From: JAEUJM01 sp964635055
Lineage (GTDB): Bacteria; Actinomycetota; Acidimicrobiia; Acidimicrobiales; DATDAH01
Assembly: GCA_964635055.1 (NCBI GenBank)
Contig: CAZWMT010000026.1
Location: 17,870-81,869, forward strand
Length of the DNA: 64,000 nt
Reading direction: 5' to 3'
Positions 26,771 through 34,852 of this stretch are shown piece after piece; within the stretch, counting starts at the first letter, position 1; each line of letters begins with the position of its first letter. The notes below the pieces were generated by a model that ran no database searches, had not been told where the DNA came from, and saw only the letters and a list, made by a program, of their open reading frames with translations. Both the position numbers and the translations under genes were made by a program.

Positions 26771-27640
26771 CTACGGGAGTCCCCAGGCGTGGAGGACGTC
26801 ATCCACGTCGGCGGCCACCTCGGCCGGCACCACCTCGAACACCGCCCCCCGGAGGTGCCCCAACGGGGCGAGCTCCTCGAGCGCCCATCTCGAGAACATG
26901 CCCTCGTCCATCCACCCCGCCGCGGCGGCGCCGACGGTCGTCACCCGCCGCCGGCCACCGGCCACCTGCAGCCGAAGCCACTCCCATGACCCGACGCGGG
27001 TCAACTCGTTCCCGGCGGCGATGAGCGCCTCGACGCCGGGGGCGTGCGCTTCCCGAGCGACGGCGATGTGGTGGCGGGCCACCCGCTCCCACGTGGCCAC
27101 ATGGGTCGGCGAGACGGCCGCTGCCGCGAGCACGCGGTCGAGCCAGCACGACGCCCAGTACGCCGCGATCGGCACGGCTGCAGGCGCGGTGGCCAGTCCC
27201 AACGACCGCCGGCACACATCGTCCACCCGGTCGCCGCGCAGGCCCGAGCGGCGCACCTCGGGCGGGTCGTCGCCCAACCGCAGGAACGACACCGACACGC
27301 CCGAGCGGTCGACGAAGTGCCCGGTTCGAGCCCGACGCGCCCGGCCGCGGCGGACCCCGTACTGGCGCCCACTCTCGGTGGCGAGGTCGTGCACGCGGCC
27401 CGTGGCCAGCATGCCCACCGCCGCCCAGTGCGCCGGGGCATCGAGGCCCACCAGCTCACCGATGGGATCGGCGACGGCCGGGGGCGCCCAGAGCTCGACG
27501 GCACCCGACGCCATCACCCCGACGAGGCACGGCGGTTGCTCCCAGCCCAACGGGAACAGGGCGCCTTCGAGTCGGGTGACCACCTCGCACAGGCGGGCGG
27601 CAGGGGCGGGGGCGGGATCGGGGGCGGGATCGGCGGCCAT
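26771..27640 (-). CDS. Conserved hypothetical protein
   Basis: A 289-aa protein from ATG 27640, preceded by GAGGAG; the open frame continues upstream but without a ribosome site. It is mainly helical, with no signal peptide, transmembrane segment or catalytic motif that I recognise. Recognisable stretches are MLATGRVHDLATESGRQYG, GVSVSFLRLGDDPPEV and ATWERVARHHIAVAREAH. The good start site, codon bias and position between two well-supported genes argue for a real gene. No function assigned. Confidence 0.65.
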   Translation of the reverse strand: MAADPAPDPAPAPAARLCEVVTRLEGALFPLGWEQPPCLVGVMASGAVELWAPPAVADPIGELVGLDAPAHWAAVGMLATGRVHDLATESGRQYGVRRGRARRARTGHFVDRSGVSVSFLRLGDDPPEVRRSGLRGDRVDDVCRRSLGLATAPAAVPIAAYWASCWLDRVLAAAAVSPTHVATWERVARHHIAVAREAHAPGVEALIAAGNELTRVGSWEWLRLQVAGGRRRVTTVGAAAAGWMDEGMFSRWALEELAPLGHLRGAVFEVVPAEVAADVDDVLHAWGLP

Positions 27641-27770
27641 TGGGGCGCTCCTCTGTCGGACGGCACAGAGGCGACCCAGACCGCAGAGGGGGTCGCGAGC
27701 CCCACTGGATCGTACGTGCTGCAGGAGGCCGCGCCACCCCTGGAGGCGCGCCACCCGCGGACCCTCCGCG

Positions 27771-28466
27771 CTAGCGGCCCGACAACCGCCGCTGCAGCCG
27801 GCCGGGCAGGCCGGGGGTGATCGCCTCGTCGATGTCGTCGAGCGCGACCCGCACCACCAACTCGCCCGCTGCGTGGGCGACGTGGATCAACCGGGCACCG
27901 GCAGGAAGCGGTGGCAGCGGCAGGTTCCCCACGAGGAACTGCCGGATGGATGCCGGGAGCTCGCGGGCCGCCACCTGTCGAGGCCGCAACCGCAACCAGC
28001 GCCCGCCGACCTCGAGCTCGGTGAGCACGTGACCGACACGTAACGATCCGATGCCCGTGCTGCTGAGGATCCCGTCGGCGGTGAGCTCGAGCCGGAGCGG
28101 CAGGTTGGCCGACCCGATCCAGCGATCGACGCTCTCCTGGGTGACGGTGGCCTTCACCGACACCGGTCCCCCGCGCAGGCGCGGGATCAGGCCCGGTTGG
28201 ATGCGCACCCGATCCACCCGGCCCACGACCCGCTCGACCCGCAGGCCCGCCATGCGCATGGCGGGCACCCCCACCGTGATCACCTCGACCTCACCGCGGA
28301 GGGCATCAGCCGGCGTGGCCGTCCAACGCAGGGTGGTGGGCTGGTTGAACACCCGGGTGGCGACGCGGTCGACCAGCCACAGCACCGGCGCCAGCGCCGA
28401 CTCGGCGCCCGGCAGGGGTCGCGTGGGGCCTTGCTCGTCGAACTCGATGTCCGCGGGCTCGTCCAT
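27771..28466 (-). CDS. DUF2993 (LmeA-like) protein
   Basis: A 231-aa protein from ATG 28466. The beta-rich body (EVEVITVGVPAMRMAGLRVE, RIQPGLIPRLRGGPVSVKAT, GSLRVGHVLTELEVGGRWLR) fits the DUF2993 family, whose mycobacterial member LmeA helps mature periplasmic lipoglycans. Unlike LmeA it has no clear signal peptide: the N-terminus is acidic and only a weak hydrophobic stretch (ESALAPVLWLVDRVAT) is seen. Location and substrate are therefore open. A TACGAT hexamer lies 9 nt before the start. Confidence 0.65.
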   Translation of the reverse strand: MDEPADIEFDEQGPTRPLPGAESALAPVLWLVDRVATRVFNQPTTLRWTATPADALRGEVEVITVGVPAMRMAGLRVERVVGRVDRVRIQPGLIPRLRGGPVSVKATVTQESVDRWIGSANLPLRLELTADGILSSTGIGSLRVGHVLTELEVGGRWLRLRPRQVAARELPASIRQFLVGNLPLPPLPAGARLIHVAHAAGELVVRVALDDIDEAITPGLPGRLQRRLSGR

Positions 28467-28660
28467 GTGGGCCGCATCGTAGGTCGGGCGGGTGACGGGT
28501 CGAGTCGTGCGGCGGTGTCGGCGTCGACCCGTGCCGCGGTGCCAGGGTCGTGTGCCGACATCGACGCCGACGACCCAGGCGGCAGGCAGCGATGCCGTCG
28601 CGGGCACGGAGCTGGCGTTCGAGCGTCGCCCGACGGTCGCGTGTCGTGGCATCCTGCGCC

Positions 28661-29086
28661 ATGGCCGAGTGCGTCTTCTGCCGCATCGTCGCCGGCGACC
28701 TCGACGCTCATGTGGTGCTCGACGACGAGTCGTGCCTGGGCTTCCTCGACCGCCGACCACTCTTCGCCGGTCACACGCTGGTGATCCCCAAGGACCACCA
28801 CGAGACCCTGGTGGACCTGCCCGTCGAGCTGGTGCCACTGGTGTTCGGCCGGGCCCGCGAGGTGGCCGGCGTGATGGAGACCGCGCTCGGCACCGCCGGC
28901 TCGTTCGTCGCCGTCAACAACCGGATCAGCCAGAGCGTGCCGCATCTGCACGTGCACGTGGTGCCCCGCAACCCCAAGGACGGCCTCCGGGGCTTCTTCT
29001 GGCCCCGAACCCGCTACGCCGATGACGCCGAGATGGCGGCGATGGCCGCCCGCCTGCGGGCCGGCATCGAGGCGACCGACTCCTGA
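28661..29086 (+). CDS. HIT family protein
   Basis: A 141-aa histidine-triad protein, a nucleotide hydrolase or transferase acting on AMP-conjugated or dinucleoside substrates. Zinc-type N-terminal CVFCRI and the active-site triad PHLHVHVV are present; the middle His-Leu-His-Val-His is intact. Length is standard for the HINT branch. It starts at ATG 28661 with no Shine-Dalgarno sequence. The exact substrate cannot be predicted. Confidence 0.92.
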   Translation: MAECVFCRIVAGDLDAHVVLDDESCLGFLDRRPLFAGHTLVIPKDHHETLVDLPVELVPLVFGRAREVAGVMETALGTAGSFVAVNNRISQSVPHLHVHVVPRNPKDGLRGFFWPRTRYADDAEMAAMAARLRAGIEATDS

Positions 29087-29090
29087 CCCC

Positions 29091-29200
29091 GTTCTCGAGG
29101 CAATGACTGGCGGAACCCGGGCGCTATTGCCTCGAGTTCGCCAACGACTCGTTCTCGAGGCAATGACTGGCGGAACCCGGGCGCTATTGCCTCGAGTTCG
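29091..29200. repeat. Two identical 50-bp palindromic units (family C), 60-bp period
   Basis: Copies at 29091-29140 and 29151-29200 are identical. Each has perfect 11-bp arms CTCGAGGCAAT / ATTGCCTCGAG with a 21-nt loop. The block fills the gap between the convergent HIT and wax synthase genes. The arm core GAGGCAAT recurs in the hairpin at 60090-60126 and, as GGCAAC, at 32202-32234. Confidence 0.92.
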
Positions 29201-29205
29201 CGTCC

Positions 29206-30612
29206 TCAGTGGCGGGCGGCGCGGGCGGCCTTGGTGAGCTCGGCCAGGCTGTCGGCCAGGCCGTCCGCCACCGACCACACATCAGGGAGCACGTCGGGGC
29301 ACGCCAGCAGCCCGAAGTCCAGGTTCTCCTGGTAGCTCATGACGGTCATGTTGAGGCCGGCACCGTCGAAGATCGGGCCCACCGGGTAGTTGGCCACGAG
29401 CTTGGCGCCCGCCGAGTAGAGCGGGAACGGCGGCCCGGGGACGTTCGAGATGGTGACGTTGAACGCGGGACGGTGCAGGCCGGCCATCCGCATGCCGCTG
29501 TAGAGCCGTGCGGCACGGCCGAGCAGGGCGGGGGCGGCGAACTCGGCCCAGTCCTGCAGGGCGTCGGCACCGACCGCGTGGCGCTCCTTGCCGGTGGCCA
29601 TGGCCTCGTGGATGGCCTGCAGCCGCTCGACGGGATCGTCGATGTCGGTGGCCAGCGTGGCCAGCATGGACGAGACCCGGTTGCCGAGGGCCCCCTGCTG
29701 GTCCTCGGTGCGCACCGACACAGGCACCATGGCCACCAGCGCGCCGTCGAGCACCTCGCCCCGCTGGTCGAAGTAGCGCCGCAGCGCGCCGCCGCACATC
29801 GCCAGCACCACGTCGTTGACGGTGACGCCGAAGGCGTTCTTCACGTCCTTCACCTCGGGCAGCGACAGGGTGGTGAGCGCGTAGCTGCGGTGGCCGGTGA
29901 TGGCGGTGTTGATCGACGTGCGGGGCGCACTGAACATCGACGGGGGCGGCGTGGTGCCCGGTCGGCCCGGGAGGCTCCGGCGGTCGATGGTGGAACGAAC
30001 GGTGCGCCCCGTGGCCCGCACCACCCGGAAGGGCTGGCGGGCCAGCGACGTGGCCGCGTAGCCGAGGAGCTCGGCCTCGCTGGGCACCTTGTCGGGCACC
30101 CACGGCTCGTCGGGCGGTGGCGTCGGCGGTGGGTCGGCCTCGAGGTCGAGCGTGGCCACCGTGATCTCGTTGCCCGATGCGCCGTCGATCGCCGCGTGGT
30201 GCACCTTGGTGAGCACGGCCACGTGGCCGTGCTCGAGGCCCTCGATCACCCACATCTCCCACAGCGGACGGGACCGGTCGAGCGGCAGCGCCACCAGGTG
30301 CCCGGCCAGCTCGGCCAGCTCACGAGCGCTCCCCGGCGCCGGCACGGCGATGTGGCGGATGTGCCAGTCCAGGTCGAAGTCGGGATCCTCGATCCAGAGC
30401 GGGTGGTGGAGGCCGAGCGGCACGTTCACCAACCGCCGGCGGAACGGGGCGGCCAGGTGCAGGCGCTGGCCGTACACCGACTTCACCTGGTCGATCGACC
30501 AGCCACCCTCGACCTCGGACGGGTCGAACACGGCCAGGCCGGCGACGTGCATCGGGCTCGTGGCGGTCTCCATCGACAGGAAGCTGGCGTCGAGCCCGGT
30601 CAGTCGCTGCAT
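29206..30612 (-). CDS. Wax ester synthase / diacylglycerol acyltransferase (WS/DGAT)
   Basis: Transfers acyl-CoA to diacylglycerol or fatty alcohol to make storage triacylglycerol or wax ester. 468 aa, full length for the bacterial family. The active-site motif HHxxxDG is present as HHAAIDG (about residue 133). Other family features are MQRLTGLDASFLSMET at the N-terminus, the PLWEMWVIEGL block, and C-terminal NVTISNVPGPPFPLY. Start ATG 30612 is preceded by GGGGGG. A product stored as lipid inclusion is expected; whether TAG or wax dominates is not readable. Confidence 0.93.
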   Translation of the reverse strand: MQRLTGLDASFLSMETATSPMHVAGLAVFDPSEVEGGWSIDQVKSVYGQRLHLAAPFRRRLVNVPLGLHHPLWIEDPDFDLDWHIRHIAVPAPGSARELAELAGHLVALPLDRSRPLWEMWVIEGLEHGHVAVLTKVHHAAIDGASGNEITVATLDLEADPPPTPPPDEPWVPDKVPSEAELLGYAATSLARQPFRVVRATGRTVRSTIDRRSLPGRPGTTPPPSMFSAPRTSINTAITGHRSYALTTLSLPEVKDVKNAFGVTVNDVVLAMCGGALRRYFDQRGEVLDGALVAMVPVSVRTEDQQGALGNRVSSMLATLATDIDDPVERLQAIHEAMATGKERHAVGADALQDWAEFAAPALLGRAARLYSGMRMAGLHRPAFNVTISNVPGPPFPLYSAGAKLVANYPVGPIFDGAGLNMTVMSYQENLDFGLLACPDVLPDVWSVADGLADSLAELTKAARAARH

Positions 30613-30705
30613 GTGTCGCCCCCCGGCGTTCGGTCCGACCTTCGGTGTGCCCCGAGCTTACGACGCGCCCGCCCGGCCCGTTCCGGCGATGCTGCCACCC
30701 CCGTT

Positions 30706-30813
30706 CTGGCGCCCGATTCTGTCGTCAGGGCCACCCGATCGGGCGCCAGGTCACCGGATTCTCGAACTGGCGCCCGATCCTGTCGTCAGGGCCACCGGAT
30801 CGGGCGCCAGTTC
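30706..30813. repeat. Two palindromic repeat units (family B)
   Basis: Unit 1 (30706-30749) has 12-bp arms CTGGCGCCCGAT / ATCGGGCGCCAG. Unit 2 (30764-30813) has perfect 17-bp arms starting GAACTGGCGCCCGAT with a 16-nt loop. The loops share TGTCGTCAGGGCCACC. They lie just downstream of the GNAT gene, which reads on the minus strand. The same family recurs at 61004-61111. Confidence 0.92.
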
Positions 30814-30825
30814 ACCGCATCCAGG

Positions 30826-31488
30826 TCAGGGTGGGGGGCCGAAGAAGGACCGGCAGGCGTCGAGGCCCTCGATGACGATGTCGTCCCGGCGACGCTGCTC
30901 CCAGTCGACTCGGTCGAGCACGAACTGCAGTTGGCGGTCGTAGACGTCGCGGCGCAGAGCCATCCCGTCACCGTTGGGTCGGTACCCGAGGGAGCGGGTC
31001 ACACCGAGCGACGGGGCGTTGTCGTGCCACGCCTGGGTCTCGGCCCGCCGCGCCCCCAGGCCGGCGAAGGCCAGGTGCAGGACCGCGGCGCGCATCTCCT
31101 TGCCCAGGCCCTGTCCCTGATGGGCCAGACCCAACCACGACCCGGTCAGGACCGTCCCCGAGCGGGCGAAGTCCGTCGACTGGACGTCCTGCGCCCCGAC
31201 GACGCTGCGCCCCCCAGTGACGTCGACCTCGTACGCGGCCAAGCCGAGCAGCCAGCGCTCGGGCTGCCAGTCGGCCCGGTTGCGCCACCACCACTGCATC
31301 GTCTGGCGGTGGCGGGCCTCGGGCTCCCAGTCGGTCCACGGCACCGCGAACGGCATCGTCGCCGGGTCGTGCACCCCCCGATCGGCCAGCTCGATGAGGG
31401 CCGGCAGGTCGTCGTCGGCGGGCGGTCGCAACTCGAGGCGCGGCGTGCGGATCACCAGGTCGAACAGCGGCCAGTTGGGATGCGCCAT
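30826..31488 (-). CDS. GNAT family N-acetyltransferase
   Basis: A 220-aa acetyltransferase of the RimJ/RimL-like branch. The acetyl-CoA-binding motif A is GLAHQGQGLGKEMRAAVL, followed by the C-terminal GLGARRAETQAWHDNAPSLGVTRSLGY block. The N-terminal RTPRLELRPPADDDLPAL opening is typical of this branch, which modifies protein N-termini or small amines. Substrate unknown. No Shine-Dalgarno sequence before ATG 31488; CACACT lies 6 nt upstream. Confidence 0.88.
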   Translation of the reverse strand: MAHPNWPLFDLVIRTPRLELRPPADDDLPALIELADRGVHDPATMPFAVPWTDWEPEARHRQTMQWWWRNRADWQPERWLLGLAAYEVDVTGGRSVVGAQDVQSTDFARSGTVLTGSWLGLAHQGQGLGKEMRAAVLHLAFAGLGARRAETQAWHDNAPSLGVTRSLGYRPNGDGMALRRDVYDRQLQFVLDRVDWEQRRRDDIVIEGLDACRSFFGPPP

Positions 31489-31540
31489 CTCCCCAGTGTG
31501 GCCACCGCCGACGCCGACGCTCGGCCATTTCGGTCGGCGC

Positions 31541-31546
31541 TACCGT
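31541..31546 (+). promoter_or_regulatory. Probable -10 element of a leaderless methyltransferase gene
   Basis: TACCGT, 8 nt before ATG 31555, with no Shine-Dalgarno sequence between. Confidence 0.45.
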
Positions 31547-31554
31547 CGTGGTCG

Positions 31555-32181
31555 ATGCCCAGGCTGATGGCCGCCACCTACGACCGGTTCACCGCCGCCA
31601 CCGAGGCGGCGGGCCTGGCCGACTGGCGACGAGACCTGATGGTCGGCCTGGCCGGTGACGTGCTCGAGATCGGCGCCGGCACCGGCCACAACCTGCGGTG
31701 GTACCCGGCCACCGTGTCGCGCCTGGTGCTGACCGAGCCCGACCCGCACATGCGGGCCAAGCTCGAGGCGAAGCGGTCGATCGCGTCGGGGCCGGCCGTC
31801 GTCGAGGTGCACCCCCACGCCGCCGACGCCCTGGGCTTCGGCGACCACTCGTTCGACGCGGTGATCAGCACGCTGGTGCTGTGCTCGGTGCCCGACCCCG
31901 ACGCCACCCTGGCCGAGATCCGGCGGGTGCTGCGGCCCGGCGGCCGGTTCGTCTACCTCGAGCACGTGGCCGCCGGCGACCGTCCCCGCACCCTGCGCTG
32001 GCAGCACCGGCTCGAGCCCGTCTGGAAGCGGGTCGCCGGCAACTGCCACCTCACCCGCTCGACCGGTGAGGCGATCGCGGCCGCCGGCTTCGACGTGGAG
32101 GTGGAGCACCGCGAGCCCATGCCCAAGGCCCCACCCATCCTGCGGCCAACCATCCGCGGGGTGGCGATCGTGCAGACCTGA
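31555..32181 (+). CDS. Class I SAM-dependent methyltransferase
   Basis: A 208-aa methyltransferase of the UbiE/Methyltransf_11 type. SAM-binding motif I is VLEIGAGTGHNL (about residue 37), motif II acidic residue in LVLTEPDPHM, and the post-motif DAVISTLVLCSVPDPDATL is followed by IRRVLRPGGRFVYLEH. The N-terminal MAATYDRFTAATEAAG resembles small-molecule methyltransferases similar to METTL7 (acyl or thiol substrates). Substrate unknown. It is divergent from the GNAT gene, with 66 nt between. Confidence 0.88.
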   Translation: MPRLMAATYDRFTAATEAAGLADWRRDLMVGLAGDVLEIGAGTGHNLRWYPATVSRLVLTEPDPHMRAKLEAKRSIASGPAVVEVHPHAADALGFGDHSFDAVISTLVLCSVPDPDATLAEIRRVLRPGGRFVYLEHVAAGDRPRTLRWQHRLEPVWKRVAGNCHLTRSTGEAIAAAGFDVEVEHREPMPKAPPILRPTIRGVAIVQT

Positions 32182-32201
32182 TCCCATCGCCACCGAGCCC
32201 T

Positions 32202-32234
32202 GGCAACAGCGCGCGCACGGCGCGCGCTGTTGCC
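32202..32234. terminator. Strong hairpin downstream of the methyltransferase gene
   Basis: Perfect 15-bp inverted repeat GGCAACAGCGCGCGC / GCGCGCGCTGTTGCC with a 3-nt loop, 20 nt after the methyltransferase stop and before a convergent small gene. No U-run follows. It is related in sequence to the 60090-60126 hairpin. Confidence 0.7.
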
Positions 32235-32279
32235 TCGACCACGAGCCTCGTCGTCGATCCGAGCAGCCTCCTCAGGGGC

Positions 32280-32534
32280 TCAGGGCTCGAGGGTGACGGC
32301 GGGGACGCCGCCGGAGACCGTCAGCGTGCCGGGCAGGCCCAACAGCATCACCGGGTCGGTGGTGAGCCCGGTCGCCCGCACCGACACGATCTCGCCCTTG
32401 GCGTCGCCGGCCAGGATCGTCAGGTCGAGCGACACCGTGCCCGGCTGACCGTCCACCTCGTCGGCGTCGACCACGATCACGTCGTAGGAACCGTCGGCCA
32501 GCAACCCGTCGTCAGCGATGGCCCAGCCTGCCAT
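32280..32534 (-). CDS. Small hypothetical protein
   Basis: An 84-aa acidic, probably all-beta protein from ATG 32534 (DGSYDVIVVDADEVDGQ, VSLDLTILAGDAKGEIVSVRA, LGLPGTLTVSGGVPAVTLEP). It is divergent from the TIGR03084 gene with only 9 nt between start codons, so promoters must overlap. The alternating hydrophobic pattern and gene-like composition suggest it is real. The much longer open frame running upstream to 34241 is antisense to other genes and is not used. Function unknown. Confidence 0.6.
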   Translation of the reverse strand: MAGWAIADDGLLADGSYDVIVVDADEVDGQPGTVSLDLTILAGDAKGEIVSVRATGLTTDPVMLLGLPGTLTVSGGVPAVTLEP

Positions 32535-32543
32535 GCTGCTGCG

Positions 32544-33350
32544 ATGGCTGACGACCTCAACGACCTCTGCGACGACCTCGCCGCCGAGCACCAGGCTCTC
32601 GACGCCCTCGTGGCCGACCTCGACGATGCCGGCTGGGCCACGCCGACGCCCTCCGAGGGGTGGGCGGTGCGCGACCAGATCGGCCATCTGGCCTTCTTCG
32701 ACGAGACCGGCACCCAGGCCATCGTCGACCCTGCCGGTTTCACCGCCGACGTCGAGGCGCTGTTCGCCGACCCCGCGGCGTTCATGGAACGCGCGGTCGG
32801 GAGGGGCCGGGCCCTCTCCCCCGCCGACCTGCTGGCCTGGTGGCGCGAGGCCCGGGCCGCGCTGGTCGCCGTGGCCCGGCCACTCGACCCGCGGGCCCGT
32901 CTGCCCTGGTACGGGCCGCCGATGGGTGGCCGGTCGTTCATCACCGCCCGGCTGATGGAGACGTGGGCCCACGGCCAGGACGTGGCCGACGCCCTCGGCG
33001 TCCAACGGGCGCCCACCGACCGGCTCCGCCACATCGCCTTCCTGGGCGTGCGCACACGTGGCTTCAGCTACGTGATCCGCGACCGTGAGGCCCCGGCGGG
33101 GGAGGTCCGGGTCGAGCTCACCGGTCCCGGCGGCGATGTGTGGGAGTGGGGCGACGCCTCGGCGGCGGACCGGATCAGCGGCCCCGCCCTCGACTTCTGC
33201 CTGGTGGTCACCCAACGCCGCAACGTAACCGACACCACCCTCGACGTTTCCGGCCCGTTGGCGGTCGAGTGGATGGGCATCGCCCAGGCCTTCGCCGGCG
33301 GCCCCACGCTGGGGCCCGCCCCCGGCAGCGATCTGACGGCGGGCAGGTGA
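32544..33350 (+). CDS. TIGR03084 family DinB-fold metal-binding protein
   Basis: A 268-aa protein of the actinobacterial TIGR03084 family, with the DinB/maleylpyruvate isomerase-type four-helix fold. Likely metal-binding His residues lie in EHQALDAL, IGHLAFFDE and METWAHGQDVAD. The C-terminal part (FSYVIRDREAPAGEVRVEL, GDVWEWGD, ALDFCLVVTQRR) matches the second domain of the family. These proteins are thought to act as mycothiol- or other thiol-dependent isomerases or transferases, but no substrate is established. Confidence 0.85.
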   Translation: MADDLNDLCDDLAAEHQALDALVADLDDAGWATPTPSEGWAVRDQIGHLAFFDETGTQAIVDPAGFTADVEALFADPAAFMERAVGRGRALSPADLLAWWREARAALVAVARPLDPRARLPWYGPPMGGRSFITARLMETWAHGQDVADALGVQRAPTDRLRHIAFLGVRTRGFSYVIRDREAPAGEVRVELTGPGGDVWEWGDASAADRISGPALDFCLVVTQRRNVTDTTLDVSGPLAVEWMGIAQAFAGGPTLGPAPGSDLTAGR

Positions 33351-33408
33351 CGCTGCACCTCGGGCCACGAGGACCACACGGCCCAGGCTCCGTTCCCGTT
33401 CCCCGCCG

Positions 33409-33642
33409 CCTCGAGCGCGAAGGCCTCGCCCGCACTGGTGACGGGCCCGGCGCCGCCACTGGCAGCGCCTGCGGCCGGCCCCACGCCGCCGATGGTCCGG
33501 CGGTCGGGCGGGCCCTCGGCACGCGCCTCGAGCGGGAAGGCCTCGCCCACCATGGCGACGGGCCCGGCGGCGCCACTGGCAGCGCCTGCGGCCGGCCCCA
33601 AGCCGCCGATGGTCGGGCGGTCGGGCGCGGCATCGGCGCGCG
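33409..33642. repeat. 117-bp tandem duplication in a non-coding stretch
   Basis: The 331 nt between 33351 and 33681 hold two copies (33409-33525 and 33526-33642) that match closely, opening CCTCGAGCGCGAAGGCCTCG and CCTCGAGCGGGAAGGCCTCG. The period equals 39 codons, and one minus-strand frame stays open through both copies with the peptide GPAAGAASG repeated. That frame runs on antisense into the TIGR03084 gene, so I do not call it as coding. Confidence 0.8.
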
Positions 33643-33681
33643 GGTCCCCGGGCCACGGCCACACGCCGCGGTGGACTGGCC

Positions 33682-34443
33682 GTGAGCGTCCGGTTCGAGG
33701 CCGACGGGCCGGTGGCGATCGTCACCATCGACCGTCCCGAGGTGCGCAACGCGGTCGACGGGCCCACCGCCGCCCACCTCGCCGCCGCGTTCCGGCGCTT
33801 CGAAGGTGACGACGCCCTTGCCGTGGCCATCCTCACCGGAGCGGCGGGCACGTTCTGCGCCGGCGCCGACCTGAAGGCGATCTCGGCCGGCCGCGGCAAC
33901 CGCGTCACCGTCGACGGCGACGGGCCCATGGGGCCGACCCGGATGCTGCTCTCCAAGCCGGTGATCGCAGCGGTCGAGGGCCACGCGGTCGCCGGAGGCC
34001 TCGAGCTCGCCTGCTGGTGCGACCTGCGGGTGGCCGCCTCGGACGCCGTCTTCGGCGTGTACTGCCGCCGCTGGGGAGTGCCGCTGATCGACGGCGGCAC
34101 GGTGCGGCTCCCCCGCCTCGTCGGCCACAGCCACGCGCTCGACCTGATCCTCACCGGTCGAGGCGTGTCGGGCGACGAGGCGCTGCGCATGGGCCTGGCC
34201 AACCGCCTGGTCGAGCCCGGCCAGGCCCTCACCGCCGCCATCGAGCTCGCCCGCCAGCTGGCCGCCTTCCCCCAGGGGTGCCTGCGGTCCGACCGCGAGA
34301 GCAGCTACCGCCAGTGGGGGCTGTCGGTCGACGAGGCACTCGCCCTCGAGACCGACCTGGGCCTGGAGGTCATCCGCTCGGGCGAGACGCAGGCCGGCGC
34401 CATACGGTTCGCCGGCGGCGAGGGCCGCCACGGCGCGTTCTGA
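33682..34443 (+). CDS. Enoyl-CoA hydratase/isomerase family protein
   Basis: A 253-aa crotonase-fold protein from GTG 33682. The first oxyanion-hole region is GTFCAGADLKAIS; the second is EGHAVAGGLELACWCDLRVA. The usual catalytic Glu position in the hydratase (second loop) reads YCRRWGVPLIDGG, so the classical hydratase acid is not obvious and another crotonase reaction is possible. It is followed by a long repeat array and then nfuA. Probably acts on CoA thioesters in fatty or branched acid metabolism. Confidence 0.88.
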   Translation: MSVRFEADGPVAIVTIDRPEVRNAVDGPTAAHLAAAFRRFEGDDALAVAILTGAAGTFCAGADLKAISAGRGNRVTVDGDGPMGPTRMLLSKPVIAAVEGHAVAGGLELACWCDLRVAASDAVFGVYCRRWGVPLIDGGTVRLPRLVGHSHALDLILTGRGVSGDEALRMGLANRLVEPGQALTAAIELARQLAAFPQGCLRSDRESSYRQWGLSVDEALALETDLGLEVIRSGETQAGAIRFAGGEGRHGAF

Positions 34444-34480
34444 CCCGAGCCGGGCCGATCCGCCCTGCCCGCTGCCCGTC

Positions 34481-34780
34481 GTTCCGGTGGCTCGAACGCC
34501 ACGCTCACGACACATCCCAGCCACCAGAACCAACAACCCACCATTCCGGTGGCGCGAACGCCACGCTCACAACACATCCCCGCCACCAGAACCAACAACC
34601 CCATTCCGGTGGCACGAACGCCACGCTCACGACACACCCCCGCCACCAGAACCAACAACCCACCATTCCGGTGGCGCGAACGCCACGCTCACAACACATC
34701 CCCGCCACCAGAACCAACAACCCCATTCCGGTGGCACGAACGCCACGCTCACAACACACCCCAGCCACCAGAACCAACAA
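34481..34780. repeat. Five-copy palindromic tandem array (family A)
   Basis: Units begin at 34481, 34543, 34603, 34665 and 34725, with periods 62, 60, 62 and 60. Units 2+3 repeat almost exactly as 4+5, a 122-bp higher-order unit. Each unit has TTCCGGTGGC and GCCACCAGAACC ends with GTGGC-GCCAC hairpins inside. It occupies most of the 409 nt between the crotonase and nfuA genes and is a diverged relative of the array at 12312-12486. Confidence 0.92.
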
Positions 34781-34839
34781 CCCCTCTGTTGGGGTCCTCG
34801 CGGTCGTCCCCCGCCCGGTCGCATCCGGGCCGTCCCCCG

Positions 34840-34845
34840 TATCCT
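34840..34845 (+). promoter_or_regulatory. Probable -10 element of leaderless nfuA
   Basis: TATCCT, 7 nt before ATG 34853, with no Shine-Dalgarno sequence. Confidence 0.5.
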
Positions 34846-34852
34846 GGCTGCC

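Noticed and set aside
29209..32181. Plus-strand open frame of about 990 codons through the WS/DGAT and GNAT genes
   Set aside because: Only its last 208 codons, the methyltransferase, have family motifs; the rest is antisense to real genes.
33068..33664. Minus-strand gene covering the 117-bp duplication
   Set aside because: It would overlap about 280 nt of the TIGR03084 gene in antisense and has no family or ribosome site.
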